A DNA stretch of 64,000 bases, from positions 744,001 through 808,000 of the forward strand of contig JACKHO010000001.1 of the NCBI GenBank assembly GCA_020638955.1, in the 5' to 3' direction. The position numbers were made by a program, and so were the translations under genes. Positions 30,201 through 39,034 of this stretch are shown in pieces. This DNA comes from Planctomycetaceae bacterium. Its GTDB lineage: Bacteria > Planctomycetota > Planctomycetia > Planctomycetales > Planctomycetaceae. Under the pieces are notes generated by a model, which was not told where the DNA came from, ran no database searches, and saw only the letters and a list, made by a program, of their open reading frames with translations. Numbering within the stretch: the first letter of the stretch is position 1; each line of letters begins with the position of its first letter.

Positions 30201-30641
30201 ATTATCGGACACTGGCTCACGGGTAACCCCATGACCATTCTCAGCATGATTGGCCTCGTCGCCCTTACCGGCATTGTGGTGAACGACTCACTCGTACTCG
30301 TCGACTTCATCAACAAACGCATCCGAGAAGGCCAGTCGCCATTTCAGGCCAGCGTTGAAGGAGCCACGCTCCGACTCCGTCCCATTCTGTTGACCACACT
30401 CACCACAGCAGCGGGCCTGGCTCCCATGATGTTCGAGAAGAGCTTTCAGGCAAAATTCCTCATTCCCATGGCGGTGACACTCACGTGGGGACTGGTCTTC
30501 GCCACTGTGCTGACGCTGCTCATCGTCCCCGTCATCAACCTGATTTTCTTCGACGTGCTGAATATCTGGAATCGCCTATGGGGCGTTGCACCGCCGGAGA
30601 ATGAGGCACCGACTGAGACGGTTGTCAGCCTGCCATCATAA
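27267..30641 (+). CDS. RND-family efflux permease (AcrB/MdtB-like)
   Basis: 1124 residues. Proton-driven inner-membrane pump subunit. Visible: helix 1 after SVNNPVMVNMFM, the DDAIVIGENIYRRVEEG segment of helix 4 (proton-relay Asp pair), and a second-half GIVVNDSLVLVDFINKR that has N-D in place of the usual Asp-Asp/Asn pattern. The permease is somewhat long because of ~80 residues in the first large periplasmic loop (around residues 290-370, AYISGKSG... to NKIAGRPDPYAVYEESRKNPF). Adjacent genes do not encode a membrane-fusion protein or outer-membrane channel, so it may partner with distant components. Confidence 0.9.
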   Translation: MSLPRFSVNNPVMVNMFMIVTLVAGAAFAATLVREMFPESRPNQIAIVAVYPATQPDELERAVTIKVEEAIRDVDGVEKVDSRVSEGMTATTLTLYNWVKDVDVVLQEVKNEIDALQDLPDDLEKITVTKIEPTLPVIMVAVYGDGSEADLKRAARDIRDDLLELPGVSDVRLGGLRDDEISIEIRPEKLVEYDITFEEVAFAVRQENLDVSGGNLKGERSQVAVRTIGEERRGVDLEDLEVRALPDGRVIRLRDVADVRDQFVDTDVRSYWDGKRSASLIVQKTASQDAIQISSLVKAYISGKSGETFDPNPIPENAAWWTAAGIRIQGALSNTVNKIAGRPDPYAVYEESRKNPFQHEFQVAAHTDLARFVEGRLDLMLRNGRMGLVLVLISLMLFLNWRVAFWTAVGLPVSFLGTFIVMALMGVSLNLLSMFGLIIVLGIIVDDAIVIGENIYRRVEEGMPAQEAAVKGAEEVMWPVIVAVSTTIAAFLPLMFIRGRIGDFFRELPLVVIAALSVSLFEALLILPAHLSHIPRGTGAQKPQSGSWFGRMGALLDSLQSAFLTRLLAVYGLLLKFALRWRYAAFAVAISCFIMTLGLLFGKTSTGMSIGNVVQWQFIQKMDAESMYAQIEMPVGTKSEVVEERMRVISDAASRIPEVKSVSMDVAVILSVGGEGSASGNSQSHVGQVWVELLASDFREEQSLRSSQDVLAELRETTEHMTGVNSVKWQVMSGGPAGKDIEIRISGGEFTEIQEVADELKQHLQTYDGVVDLDDDFDVGKREVQLSLRSSARPTGVTEAALGSHVRSATYGAEAKRITRNREDVKIMVRYPEEFRADVYNIESMWLPTPTGQDGKRGWIPLREVAYLEETRGYTQIHRAQQRRALTVFGDIDDAVTTAGDVVDKVKREYIPQVLSDHPQLHIEFLGSQEDQAKSFSSLRLAFPVALLIIYMMLAGLFRSYIQPIVVMTAIPFGVQGAIIGHWLTGNPMTILSMIGLVALTGIVVNDSLVLVDFINKRIREGQSPFQASVEGATLRLRPILLTTLTTAAGLAPMMFEKSFQAKFLIPMAVTLTWGLVFATVLTLLIVPVINLIFFDVLNIWNRLWGVAPPENEAPTETVVSLPS

Positions 30642-30698
30642 TTCTGCAACAGGAATTGGTTCGTCGGACAACGCTCCAAGTCAGCGCACTGAAGAAAT

Positions 30699-31742
30699 TC
30701 AACAAATTCGTGGGAGTGGTGCCCCCAGAGGTTCCTGAAAAGGCTGTTCCTGCCCGAGCAGTCCGACGCATGTTACAGGGACAATGTCTCGTTCACGAGC
30801 AGTTCCTATACGGGAGGCGCAAGGGAATCCTGCATTATGTAGTGCGGTTACGACGTCCTTGGCCGTTGAAGAATTGACGGCAAGCACCATCGTTCCTTCA
30901 CAGGCAACGTGCATGGGGTCGAGTCCCAGCAGTTCACTCACGGCGCGCACTTCCAGGCTCACGGGGACATCCTGGACGCGAAACGTCAGCGTACAGCCAC
31001 TCGACTCTGCCCACTCCTGCAGCACCGCTCCGACACCACCTCGCGTGGCATCACGCATGCAGCGAACGCGCGGCATCAATGGCTCCAGAGCCGCTAACTC
31101 AGCGACAAGAGGCTTGGAATCACTTAGTGGCGGAGGTGTGAAGTTCAGCCCATTGCGGCAGGCGAGCACCGCAATTCCGTGTTGCCCAATGGGCCCGGTC
31201 ACAATGAGTTCATCACCCTGTTCAATGGATGCGGGCCCTAACGGGAGAACGTCACGCGCAAAACCAATTCCGGTAGTGTTGATGAACAGCAAATCACACT
31301 CGCCACGAGCCACCACTTTTGTGTCGCCGGTCGCAATGAACACGCCACACTCTTCGCAGGCTCGCTGAATGTTTTCTAGCACTTCATCCAGGACGGAAAG
31401 CGGCAGCCCCTCTTCGATGATGAGGCTGAGGCTCAGGCAATGTGGAACCGCGCCACTAACCAGGAGGTCATTGACTGTGCCGTAGACCGCCATGGAACCG
31501 ATGTCGCCTCCGGGGAACTTCAGTGGTGAGACGACAAACGAGTCGGTGGTCATCATCACTTGTCGACTGCATTCGCCGAGGAGGGCGGCATCTCCCAACT
31601 GGTCAAGAACGGGATTAGTCAGCACTTTTTTGATGCGGTCCTGGATGAGACGCCGCGTCAGCCCGCTCCCTTCCCCGTGCGCCAGCGAAACGACATCACT
31701 GGGGCTTGATTGGGGCAAAGGACAATCCAATCCATTGTTCAT
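30699..31742 (-). CDS. hypE: Hydrogenase maturation factor HypE
   Basis: About 347 residues from the ATG at 31742 (the frame runs back to 31874 but that overlaps hypD). HypE dehydrates the thiocarbamoyl on its C-terminal cysteine to a thiocyanate that supplies the CN ligands of the NiFe site. Seen: SLAHGEGSGLTRRLI, MTTDSFVVSPLKFPGGDIG, GDTKVVARGE, MRDATRGGVGAVLQEW and the C-terminal PRIC with the acceptor cysteine as the last residue. Last gene of the operon; 22 bases after hypD. Confidence 0.97.
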   Translation of the reverse strand: MNNGLDCPLPQSSPSDVVSLAHGEGSGLTRRLIQDRIKKVLTNPVLDQLGDAALLGECSRQVMMTTDSFVVSPLKFPGGDIGSMAVYGTVNDLLVSGAVPHCLSLSLIIEEGLPLSVLDEVLENIQRACEECGVFIATGDTKVVARGECDLLFINTTGIGFARDVLPLGPASIEQGDELIVTGPIGQHGIAVLACRNGLNFTPPPLSDSKPLVAELAALEPLMPRVRCMRDATRGGVGAVLQEWAESSGCTLTFRVQDVPVSLEVRAVSELLGLDPMHVACEGTMVLAVNSSTAKDVVTALHNAGFPCASRIGTARERDIVPVTCVGLLGQEQPFQEPLGAPLPRIC

Positions 31743-31764
31743 TCTGCGATATCTCGTTTCGGAA

Positions 31765-32871
31765 TCACGTTGTTCCAAGAGGTTGTGGTTGTATTTGAAT
31801 ATACGCAGCACATGCTCCCTCTGAGGAGACCATGGGGGCTCCGAGAGGATGCTCCGGGCGGCATTTTGTTCCAAAGGCCGGGCACTCCAGGGGCTTCAGT
31901 TTTCCCTGCAGCACGTCGCCGCAACGGCATTCCGAACTCGACTCATTAACATGATTCGGCGCGCTAAGTTCAAAACGCCTTTGTGCGTCAAACCGCTGAA
32001 AACACTCACGAATCGCATAGCCGCTCGCAGGAATGACTCCCAGCCCGCGCCACGACTGGTTTACCACTTCATAGATTTCGTCAACTAACTGCATTGCCGC
32101 CACATTACCGCCTGCCGCGGCCGACCGGGCGTACTCGTTGACGACTCCGCATTCGCTAGTTTCAAGAAGTGAAACCGCCCTGAGGATTCCGTGGAGCAAA
32201 TCGAGCGGTTCAAATCCCGTAATGACCACCGGTACCGAAAACTCCGCGGTCAGGGTACCGTAATCCTCAAATCCAGTCACCGTGCAGACATGTCCAGCAG
32301 CGAGGAATGCATCGATTTCAATATCCTGCCCCTGCATGAGTTGCAGCATGGCAGGCAGGACTCGGACGTGATGTGTAAGCAACGAGAAATTCTTCAGTCC
32401 CAAGGCAGCAGCCTGCTTCACGGCCAGGGCCGTCGCCGGAATTGTGGTTTCGAATCCCACTGCAAAGAACACAACTTCGCTCTCCGGTTGCGACCTCGCG
32501 AACTCGACCGCTTCAACGGGCGAATAGACTGTCCGAATATTTCCGCCTGCAGCCCGTGCCGAATTGAGGCTCGTTTTTACGCCAGGAACTCGCAACATGT
32601 CGCCAAAGGACATGACTACCACACCGGACCGTTGCGACAGTTCACAAGCCACGTCGATGACTTCTGCCGGCGTAACGCACACAGGACAACCGGGACCGTG
32701 AATGAGGTCAACCACTCCTTCGAGAGCCGCTTCAATTCCGTACTTCACGAGGTTATGCGTCTGTCCTCCGCACACATCCATAATGCGCCAGCGCCGTTTC
32801 GCCAACTGGCGAATACTGGCCAGGATCTTGCTGGCCGCCTGCGAATCACGAAACTCGTCGACGTACTTCAT
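31765..32871 (-). CDS. hypD: Hydrogenase formation protein HypD
   Basis: 368 residues from the ATG at 32871, which overlaps the hypC stop by ATGA. HypD with HypC holds the Fe(CN)2CO precursor. Visible: MDVCGGQTHNLVKYGI, the HGPGCPVCVTP cysteine motif, the SLLTHHVRVLPAM and AGHVCTVTGFEDY segments, and the C-terminal CRCGDVLQGKLKPLECP...C cluster region for the [4Fe-4S]. All known conserved cysteines appear to be present. Confidence 0.97.
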   Translation of the reverse strand: MKYVDEFRDSQAASKILASIRQLAKRRWRIMDVCGGQTHNLVKYGIEAALEGVVDLIHGPGCPVCVTPAEVIDVACELSQRSGVVVMSFGDMLRVPGVKTSLNSARAAGGNIRTVYSPVEAVEFARSQPESEVVFFAVGFETTIPATALAVKQAAALGLKNFSLLTHHVRVLPAMLQLMQGQDIEIDAFLAAGHVCTVTGFEDYGTLTAEFSVPVVITGFEPLDLLHGILRAVSLLETSECGVVNEYARSAAAGGNVAAMQLVDEIYEVVNQSWRGLGVIPASGYAIRECFQRFDAQRRFELSAPNHVNESSSECRCGDVLQGKLKPLECPAFGTKCRPEHPLGAPMVSSEGACAAYIQIQPQPLGTT

Positions 32872-33110
32872 GCTTCGCCACCTTCCGACGCGACTACGCC
32901 GAGGTCCTGTCTCGTGCGTAGAGCCTCCTCGGTATTCACTTTGGCAATGGCAATTCCTGCATGCACAATCACGAAATCCCCCACCTCGGCATTCGTCACG
33001 CACGCCATATGGCATGGCTTCCGCACGCCGCCAAAGTCAATGAGGGCTTTCGCGAACAGTGGGTCACGGTCGAGCCACTCCACCACTTCTCCGGGAACCG
33101 CTAGGCACAT
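32868..33110 (-). CDS. hypC: Hydrogenase assembly chaperone HypC
   Basis: 80 residues. Small OB-fold chaperone that shuttles the iron site between HypD and the large subunit. Essential N-terminal Met-Cys is present (MCLAVPGEVV). The GVRKPCHMACVT segment differs from the more usual GV-x-R-x-V-x-L form, with two extra cysteines, but the following VGDFVIVHAGIAI fits. Overlaps hypF by 10 bases and hypD by 4. Confidence 0.93.
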   Translation of the reverse strand: MCLAVPGEVVEWLDRDPLFAKALIDFGGVRKPCHMACVTNAEVGDFVIVHAGIAIAKVNTEEALRTRQDLGVVASEGGEA

Positions 33111-35437
33111 GACGAATTCTCCACGTTTGCAACTTCCGCTTTTCCCAACCGGACTGCCGCAATGGCCAACTGACCTGCCGCCAGTCCACCGTCATTGATC
33201 GGAATGCGCTGCGACCAGACGACATTACGTCCTCGTTGCCGAAGTCGACTCACAACTCCGTCGAGCAACAGCCGGTTTTGAAAACATCCTCCAGCCAGGA
33301 CGATGGTTTTCCCAGGAAATCTCACAACAGGGCAAACTAAGGCGTCTGTGAGCCCGTTGATGAATCTTGCTGCAATGCACGAGCGACTTACGCCCATGTC
33401 GAGGTCAGACAAGACCAAACGCACCGCATTGCGCCAACAAATCTGGAAGGGGATGCCCTCTCTCAGATGAAACTCATAACCGTTCCCAGAACTCTCTGAA
33501 CCGGAGGCGAGCGATTCCAGCATCATGGGCAGTTCGGCTTCGTAGTCAGCATTTGCCTGCCCCGTAATGAGCGATGTCACTCCATCCAGAAGCCGCCCCA
33601 GACTGGTTGTGATCGGCGATAGTTTTTCGTTTTTTACAAGTTGCAAAACGGTCTCTACCGGGCGCCCTGAAAACATCTCATTCGCAAAGGTGGCAGCTGT
33701 GCTTGCATCAAATGCTTCGCCAAGCAACGAAACCGCAGTTCGCCACGGTTGTGAGACGACCAATTCGCCCCCGGGCAATCGTAACGGAGCCAAGTGTCCG
33801 ACACGCGAAAAGTCTGTAGCAGTTGCCAGCAGATACTCACCGCCCCATATCGTCTCGTCAGTCCCGTAGCCGGTCCCGTCGAGTGCCAATCCGAGGACTT
33901 CGTCTTCCAACAGGTCATGCTCCAGCATCCCGGAAACGATGTGGGCGTGATGATGTTGCACTCCTATTGTTCGCGTGCGCTGCTCGTTTGCCCAACGCGT
34001 GGAATAATAGTCGGGATGCAGGTCATGCACGAGTACGTCCGGTACCATGTCATAGAGCTGCAACATGCTAGCAACGTGATGTGCAAACTGTCGGCACATC
34101 GTCAGCGTGCCAAGACTGCCAATATGTGGCCCAAGTACCGATTGTCCGCCGTTTGAAAACGCAATGGCCGTCTTCTGTTGTCCACCAACCGCCAGAATGG
34201 AGTGACGTGTAACAAGTGGTAGAGGCAAGGGTGCCAGACCACGTGCGTTTCTGATGGTAATTCGGCCATGATCCATTGGACGTACGACGCTGTCATCAAT
34301 GGGGCGGATGATTTCGCGATTGTGGTGTAGAAATGCATCTGCAATGCCCGTCAAATGTTGTCGGGCCGATTGGGGGTTGTGCTCCAGCGGATTGCCATCC
34401 AAATTCCCGCTGGTGACAACTAATGGAACGGAACAGAGACGACAGAGTTCTGCATGAACAGGCGTTGTTGGCAGCATGAGCCCAATTGTCGACTGACTAG
34501 GAGCGACGTTCTCAGCGACATCTGTGCCGCCGCTCTTATTCAACAGCACAATTGGGTTCTGCGCTGATCGCAACAGTTTGATACCTTGTTCATCGAACTG
34601 AGCCAGACCGGTTGCCGCCTCTTCGTCCGAAACCATGACGGCGAATGGTTTGCGAGCTCTCCGCTTGCGAGTCCGCAACTCGGCAACGGCCTGGTTCGAA
34701 GTGGAATCAACCAGCAGTTGGTACCCGCCGACGCCACACAGGGCGAGAACTTTCCCGGATCGAATGAGTTTCGCTGCGGACTGAATGGCCGCAGCCGATT
34801 CATGAATGACCGTATCACCACACTCGAACCAGACGTTTGGACCGCATTTCGGACACGACATGATCTGCGCGTGCGCACGCCGGTTGTCGAGACTTTCGTA
34901 CTCGTCAGTGCAGTGGGTACATAGTGGAAACGCCCGCAAGGATGTCTCATCTCGTTCAAACGGCATGCTTCTCATCGCGGAATACCGCGGCCCGCAGTTT
35001 GTACAACTGATGAGGGCATACCCATACCGCACATCATCAGCATTCTGGTATTCGCGCAAGCACTCCTGGCAAGTCGACAGTTCGACCGGGACGGAGGATG
35101 TCAGATTCTGCTCATCACTCTGTCGAACAATTGCGAAGACATGTCTGTTAAGCAGTTCCACCGCCGAAATCGACGTAGACAATACCTGTGCATGCGAGGG
35201 CACAGCATTCAGCAAATCACGGCAGAACGCACTCATGTGTTCCGATTCACCTTCAACATGAATTTCCACACCGGTGCGATTGTTGGCGACGTAGCCGGTG
35301 AGGCCTAAGTGCTGCGCCAGTCGGGCCACGGCGGGACGCATTCCTACCCCTTGAACCAGACCGGTTAGCGTAATCTGCTTCGCTACGCGAGCGGGCGTGC
35401 TCACAGCGCTAATTGCAGTGGGATGTGGCGTTGCCAT
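33101..35437 (-). CDS. hypF: Carbamoyltransferase HypF
   Basis: 778 residues, the usual HypF length. Uses carbamoyl phosphate and ATP to carbamoylate HypE. Domains in order: acylphosphatase-like (LTGLVQGVGMRPAVARLA), zinc-finger pair (CQECLREY...CTNCGPRYS, then CTHCTDEYE...CPKCGPN), YrdC-like (with KRRARKPFAVMV and VVTSGNLDGNPLEH), and Kae1-like carbamoyltransferase (VLVHDLHPDYYSTRWA, VQHHHAHI and GGCFQNRLLLD). The HypB coding end overlaps the start by 29 bases; a later start is possible within the first ~15 codons. Confidence 0.96.
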   Translation of the reverse strand: MATPHPTAISAVSTPARVAKQITLTGLVQGVGMRPAVARLAQHLGLTGYVANNRTGVEIHVEGESEHMSAFCRDLLNAVPSHAQVLSTSISAVELLNRHVFAIVRQSDEQNLTSSVPVELSTCQECLREYQNADDVRYGYALISCTNCGPRYSAMRSMPFERDETSLRAFPLCTHCTDEYESLDNRRAHAQIMSCPKCGPNVWFECGDTVIHESAAAIQSAAKLIRSGKVLALCGVGGYQLLVDSTSNQAVAELRTRKRRARKPFAVMVSDEEAATGLAQFDEQGIKLLRSAQNPIVLLNKSGGTDVAENVAPSQSTIGLMLPTTPVHAELCRLCSVPLVVTSGNLDGNPLEHNPQSARQHLTGIADAFLHHNREIIRPIDDSVVRPMDHGRITIRNARGLAPLPLPLVTRHSILAVGGQQKTAIAFSNGGQSVLGPHIGSLGTLTMCRQFAHHVASMLQLYDMVPDVLVHDLHPDYYSTRWANEQRTRTIGVQHHHAHIVSGMLEHDLLEDEVLGLALDGTGYGTDETIWGGEYLLATATDFSRVGHLAPLRLPGGELVVSQPWRTAVSLLGEAFDASTAATFANEMFSGRPVETVLQLVKNEKLSPITTSLGRLLDGVTSLITGQANADYEAELPMMLESLASGSESSGNGYEFHLREGIPFQICWRNAVRLVLSDLDMGVSRSCIAARFINGLTDALVCPVVRFPGKTIVLAGGCFQNRLLLDGVVSRLRQRGRNVVWSQRIPINDGGLAAGQLAIAAVRLGKAEVANVENSSCA

Positions 35438-36092
35438 GTTTGAGTTGCTCGTGGGCTTGCATCAGAAACTGGCACCAGTCGTCGAGACCCGCTCCGGTTA
35501 CGGCACTGACGGATAATGTCTTCAAGTCAGGCTGAATGGTCCGGGCATCCTGTTCGGCAAACGAGACGTCGAATGGAACATAAGGGAGCAAATCGATTTT
35601 GGAAATCACAAGTGCGTCACTCGTGCGGTACATTTTAGGATACTTCCCGGGCTTGTCGTCTCCCTCCGTGACACTCAGCAGCACAACTCGCATGTGCTCG
35701 CCGAGGTCGTGCGACGCGGGGCAAACGAGATTTCCCACGTTCTCGATGAACAGAATGTCCGGTCGCTGATTCTCCAATTGCTCGAACCCCGCCTCCACTA
35801 GAGGAATTTCCAAGTGACACGCACCACCGGTTGTGAGTTGCCGGACGGGCACGTATGGAGCGAGTCGTTCGGCGTCGCGATTAGTTGCGAGGTCGCCGAC
35901 AAGGACCGCCAGCGAAAGATGTTCTCCCAAGGCCACCGCCGTGCGCTCCAGCAGCTGTGTTTTCCCGGCGCCGGGGGAAGAAACCAGATTCACGACCAGT
36001 GTTCCCTGCGCCGCCATTCTTTCACGAAAATGGGCTGCGCGTGCTTTCAACTGCTGTTTGAGATCAACGCCCACGGAAATTGTGCGTGTCAT
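35409..36092 (-). CDS. hypB: Hydrogenase nickel-incorporation GTPase HypB
   Basis: 227 residues. SIMIBI-class GTPase that loads nickel. Seen: P-loop SSPGAGKTQLLE, the metal-binding TTGGACHLE segment, IENVGNLVCPA and VISKIDLLPY. The N-terminal histidine-rich stretch and the CxxCGC nickel site of some homologues are absent; the protein starts directly with a short helix MTRTISVGVDLKQQL. Lies 12 bases after hypA. Confidence 0.96.
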   Translation of the reverse strand: MTRTISVGVDLKQQLKARAAHFRERMAAQGTLVVNLVSSPGAGKTQLLERTAVALGEHLSLAVLVGDLATNRDAERLAPYVPVRQLTTGGACHLEIPLVEAGFEQLENQRPDILFIENVGNLVCPASHDLGEHMRVVLLSVTEGDDKPGKYPKMYRTSDALVISKIDLLPYVPFDVSFAEQDARTIQPDLKTLSVSAVTGAGLDDWCQFLMQAHEQLKHGNATSHCN

Positions 36093-36104
36093 GTTCGACT
36101 CTCC

Positions 36105-36464
36105 TCAACTTGCATTATTGAGTTCTCGAATTTCAATTTCCATCAGACGCACCTCTTCCCCGGAAACAATAATGACCTGCTGATGCCCGCATTCGCTGCA
36201 GCGGAATTCAAAATCTTCGATGACTGACCTGCTTCTGCAACGTTGACACTCCACTTCAAGGGGAACGGCTGTCGTTTGCAGACGCGGCTGATAGCCAAGG
36301 TGGCGGGAGGCCTCGTCTGCAAACGCCAATTCCAGCAAAGTGATGTCCACCCCGGAAAAAGCCCCGACCTCAATTCGCACTTCTTCGACCACGCCTCCGC
36401 CTTCGTCAGACACGATGGTCTCAACCTGACGTAACAAAGAGCGAACGAGGGAATATTCGTGCAT
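36105..36464 (-). CDS. hypA: Hydrogenase nickel chaperone HypA
   Basis: 119 residues. Nickel metallochaperone acting with HypB. Begins MHEYSL, where His2 is the nickel ligand, and has the zinc site VECQRC...FRCSECGHQQ. Length fits the family. It sits between the maturation protease (gap 8 bases) and hypB (gap 12). Confidence 0.95.
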   Translation of the reverse strand: MHEYSLVRSLLRQVETIVSDEGGGVVEEVRIEVGAFSGVDITLLELAFADEASRHLGYQPRLQTTAVPLEVECQRCRSRSVIEDFEFRCSECGHQQVIIVSGEEVRLMEIEIRELNNAS

Positions 36465-36472
36465 GAGTCCGG

Positions 36473-36949
36473 TCAGCCCCTCGTCGCTACGCCTGAGAGT
36501 TCCTGAACGATTTCGTACGCCAATTTTCTTGCTGCCTCAGCAACTGCCGTGTTCGGCTGTGACATCAGCCTCCACTGTTCGCCGGCAATGGAAGCCACGC
36601 GAATTTTGAGGTTGTCTGAAGTCAACTGGTCGATCAGGGCCAGTACGCTCGACAGCGTGGGGTTGTGTGTACTGCACGGTTTAACAGCCGCTTCGGGAAG
36701 TTTCGGCCCATCGAACCATTGAATTGTGCCGACGTGACATCGAGAGGCGGCCGCATCACACACATAAAGTGTGTCCAGACCTTCAATTTCATTGAGCAGT
36801 TGATGCGGTGCCGTCAGTGTGATGAGGCGAGCATTGATCGGCTGCAGACGTTCCAGCTCCTCGATGACCAGCCATCCGGCCTGATCATCACCGTGCGGGC
36901 TTCCAAGCCCCGCAATGCAAATGGTTGACTGGGTGTCACTACGAGACAT
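36473..36949 (-). CDS. Hydrogenase maturation protease
   Basis: 158 residues. Trims the C-terminal extension of the large subunit after nickel insertion. The GLGSPHGDDQAGWLVIEEL start and VCDAAASR give two of the metal-binding positions (an Asp in each); STHNPTLSSVL supplies the histidine. Its start overlaps the end of the large-subunit gene by 11 bases, in line with a dedicated protease for it. Confidence 0.93.
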   Translation of the reverse strand: MSRSDTQSTICIAGLGSPHGDDQAGWLVIEELERLQPINARLITLTAPHQLLNEIEGLDTLYVCDAAASRCHVGTIQWFDGPKLPEAAVKPCSTHNPTLSSVLALIDQLTSDNLKIRVASIAGEQWRLMSQPNTAVAEAARKLAYEIVQELSGVATRG

Positions 36950-38243
36950 CGTTTCGCTCGATGGTGAGACGCAGGAAGTGGGTGGCGCAGCTGATACAGG
37001 GGTCGTAACTGCGAATCAAGCGTTCGCAGTGATGAGCAATTGTCGCATTATCGAGACTGAGGTACCCGGGAAGAAATGACTCCAGGTCCACTTCGATTTG
37101 CCTCTGATTCTGCGACGTCGGTGCCGAAATGAGGGCTGAGACGATTTTCCCCTCATCATCCACGTGATAACGGTGAAACAATGTACCACGCGGCGCCTCG
37201 GTCGCGGCCGCTCCCTCTCCTGCACGCAGTTCGTAACTCTGCCGGACCGACTTCACAGGTCGATAGGCCTTAACGAGTGCCGCCGCTTCTTCGAAGGCAT
37301 GCGTCAGTTCAATTCCCCGCGCCACAATGGCCCGGAACGGATTCTGACAGAGCGTCGGGAAATGGCACTCATCTGCGAGCTTCTTCGCAATTGGTTGCAG
37401 TTTCTCTCGATTCAAATTCACCCGGGCCAGCGGTCCAAAATGACAACTGGATTTCGTCGCAACCTTCTCGGCCTGCAAGGCCGTGGAATGTGGTACTTGG
37501 TACTCCTGGATTGTCTTCTCATATTCGGCGACCGGAAAAACACCAGTGCGACTCGACAGCATGTCTCCCTCGTTGAACGGGTACTCATCGGGATGCGTGA
37601 GCGAAACGAAGTCGTAGTCTGCCTCGAATTCAGGAAAGTCGAACTCGCTGACCCAGCGTGTGGCGTCCGCCGCCGCTGCGATTCCCCATTCCAAACTGGG
37701 CAGCAAGTCGAGGAGCGCATCCCTTTTCGGAGGCCGATAAAATCCACCGACACACACATTGATGGGATGTACTGACCGCCCACCCAGGATTTCGAGAAGC
37801 TGGTTGCCAATTTTCTTGAGTTTTAATCCCCGCTTCAATTCCTCAGGAAAGTGCTGCCCCATTTCAATACCACTGGCGAACCCGAGAAAGTCGGGGGCAT
37901 GCAGCAAATGCATGTGCAGGGCGTGACTCTCGATCCATTCACCGCAATACAACAGGCGTCGCAGTTGGCGGATCTCGGGAGTGATTTCGACACCTAGGGC
38001 CCGCTCCAATGCGTGAACGGAACTCATTTGATAGGCGACTGGACAAATGCCACAGATACGGGCGGTAATGTCAGGGGCATCTTCGAGAGGGCGTCCTCGG
38101 AGGAATGCTTCAAAGAACCGAGGCGGCTCGTAAATGTTGAGTTCGACGGCTTCGATTTGATCGCCGGAGAGCCGAACGTTGAGAGCCCCTTCTCCTTCAA
38201 CACGGGTCAGGGCTTCGACTCGAATTGTCCGCGAAGTACTCAT
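36939..38243 (-). CDS. [NiFe] hydrogenase large (alpha) subunit, group 3b type
   Basis: 434 residues. Carries the NiFe active site. The N-terminal nickel motif is RICGICPVAYQ and the C-terminal one is DPCISCATH, giving the four cysteine ligands. The residues after DPCISCATH (about 11) are the tail expected to be cut off by the protease. The alpha/delta/gamma/beta gene set, with NAD(P)-binding gamma and dicluster beta subunits, fits the group 3b (NAD(P)-linked, bifunctional) class. Start overlaps the small-subunit stop by 4 bases. Confidence 0.95.
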   Translation of the reverse strand: MSTSRTIRVEALTRVEGEGALNVRLSGDQIEAVELNIYEPPRFFEAFLRGRPLEDAPDITARICGICPVAYQMSSVHALERALGVEITPEIRQLRRLLYCGEWIESHALHMHLLHAPDFLGFASGIEMGQHFPEELKRGLKLKKIGNQLLEILGGRSVHPINVCVGGFYRPPKRDALLDLLPSLEWGIAAAADATRWVSEFDFPEFEADYDFVSLTHPDEYPFNEGDMLSSRTGVFPVAEYEKTIQEYQVPHSTALQAEKVATKSSCHFGPLARVNLNREKLQPIAKKLADECHFPTLCQNPFRAIVARGIELTHAFEEAAALVKAYRPVKSVRQSYELRAGEGAAATEAPRGTLFHRYHVDDEGKIVSALISAPTSQNQRQIEVDLESFLPGYLSLDNATIAHHCERLIRSYDPCISCATHFLRLTIERNDVS

Positions 38244-39025
38244 CGGCGGGCCCCTTCCTGAAGTTCTTTCGCCGCATTCGAAAATGCCGGTGCAGCGGCA
38301 TTAAAGTTCTGCAGCAGCGGGACAAGTTGTTCGACAGGATGCTGATGCCCAGACAGCCACGCCATGAGACTGGACGGATTCGATTGATGCGCCGGCCCGT
38401 AACAGCCGTAGCATCCACGTGTGAATTCGGGGCAAATTGCTCCGCATCCGGCCTGCGTGACAGGCCCGAGACATGGAAGTCCCCGCGCAACTGTCACACA
38501 CACTGTTCCGCTCAACTTGCAGTCGCGACAAACGGAATGATTCGGCACGCGAATTCGACGGCCATGGAGATGGTCGACGAGAATTTGCACCAGTTGTTTG
38601 GTATTGACGGGGCAGCCCCGCAGTTCGAAGTCGACCGGAACGTGTTGGGAAATCGGCGTTGCCGTTTCCAGTGAATGAATGAACTCCGGGCTCGGGTACA
38701 CAGCACGGACAAACTCTTCGTAACTGGCACCGTTCCGCAATGCCTGAATTCCACCTGAAGTTGCACAGGCGCCGATAGTGATGAGTGTTTTAGACAGTCG
38801 ACGCACATCCTTGATTCGCTGCAGGTCGGCCTCCGTCGAAATGGAGCCCTCGACCAGCGACACGTCAAACGGTCCAGCGCCGATGATGCTGCTGGCTTCG
38901 AGAAAATGCGCGATCTCCAGCTTCTCGGCGAGTGCCAGCAACTCGTCTTCTGCATTCAGCAGCGAGAGCTGGCATCCGTCGCACGAAGCAAATTTGAAGA
39001 CTCCCAGTCGCAATTTGTTACTCAT
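38240..39025 (-). CDS. [NiFe] hydrogenase small (delta) subunit, group 3b type
   Basis: About 261 residues from the ATG at 39025; a GTG three codons upstream at 39034 is possible. Contains the cysteines of three Fe-S clusters: FASCDGCQLSLL, GACATSGG, RGCPVNTKQ and the C-terminal CKLSGTVCVTVARGLPCLGP...GCYGCYGP. No signal peptide or Tat motif, so cytoplasmic, as in group 3. Ends four bases inside the large-subunit start. Confidence 0.95.
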   Translation of the reverse strand: MSNKLRLGVFKFASCDGCQLSLLNAEDELLALAEKLEIAHFLEASSIIGAGPFDVSLVEGSISTEADLQRIKDVRRLSKTLITIGACATSGGIQALRNGASYEEFVRAVYPSPEFIHSLETATPISQHVPVDFELRGCPVNTKQLVQILVDHLHGRRIRVPNHSVCRDCKLSGTVCVTVARGLPCLGPVTQAGCGAICPEFTRGCYGCYGPAHQSNPSSLMAWLSGHQHPVEQLVPLLQNFNAAAPAFSNAAKELQEGARR

Positions 39026-39034
39026 GTCTCTCAC

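Noticed and set aside
32200..32220. tRNA-like T-loop GGTTCAAATCC
   Set aside because: It is inside hypD coding sequence and no acceptor or anticodon stems pair around it.
32191..33198. 335-codon rightward open frame opposite hypD/hypC
   Set aside because: It lies fully antisense to strong Hyp genes; no family similarity or signal was seen, and it is a by-product of GC-rich antisense codon use.
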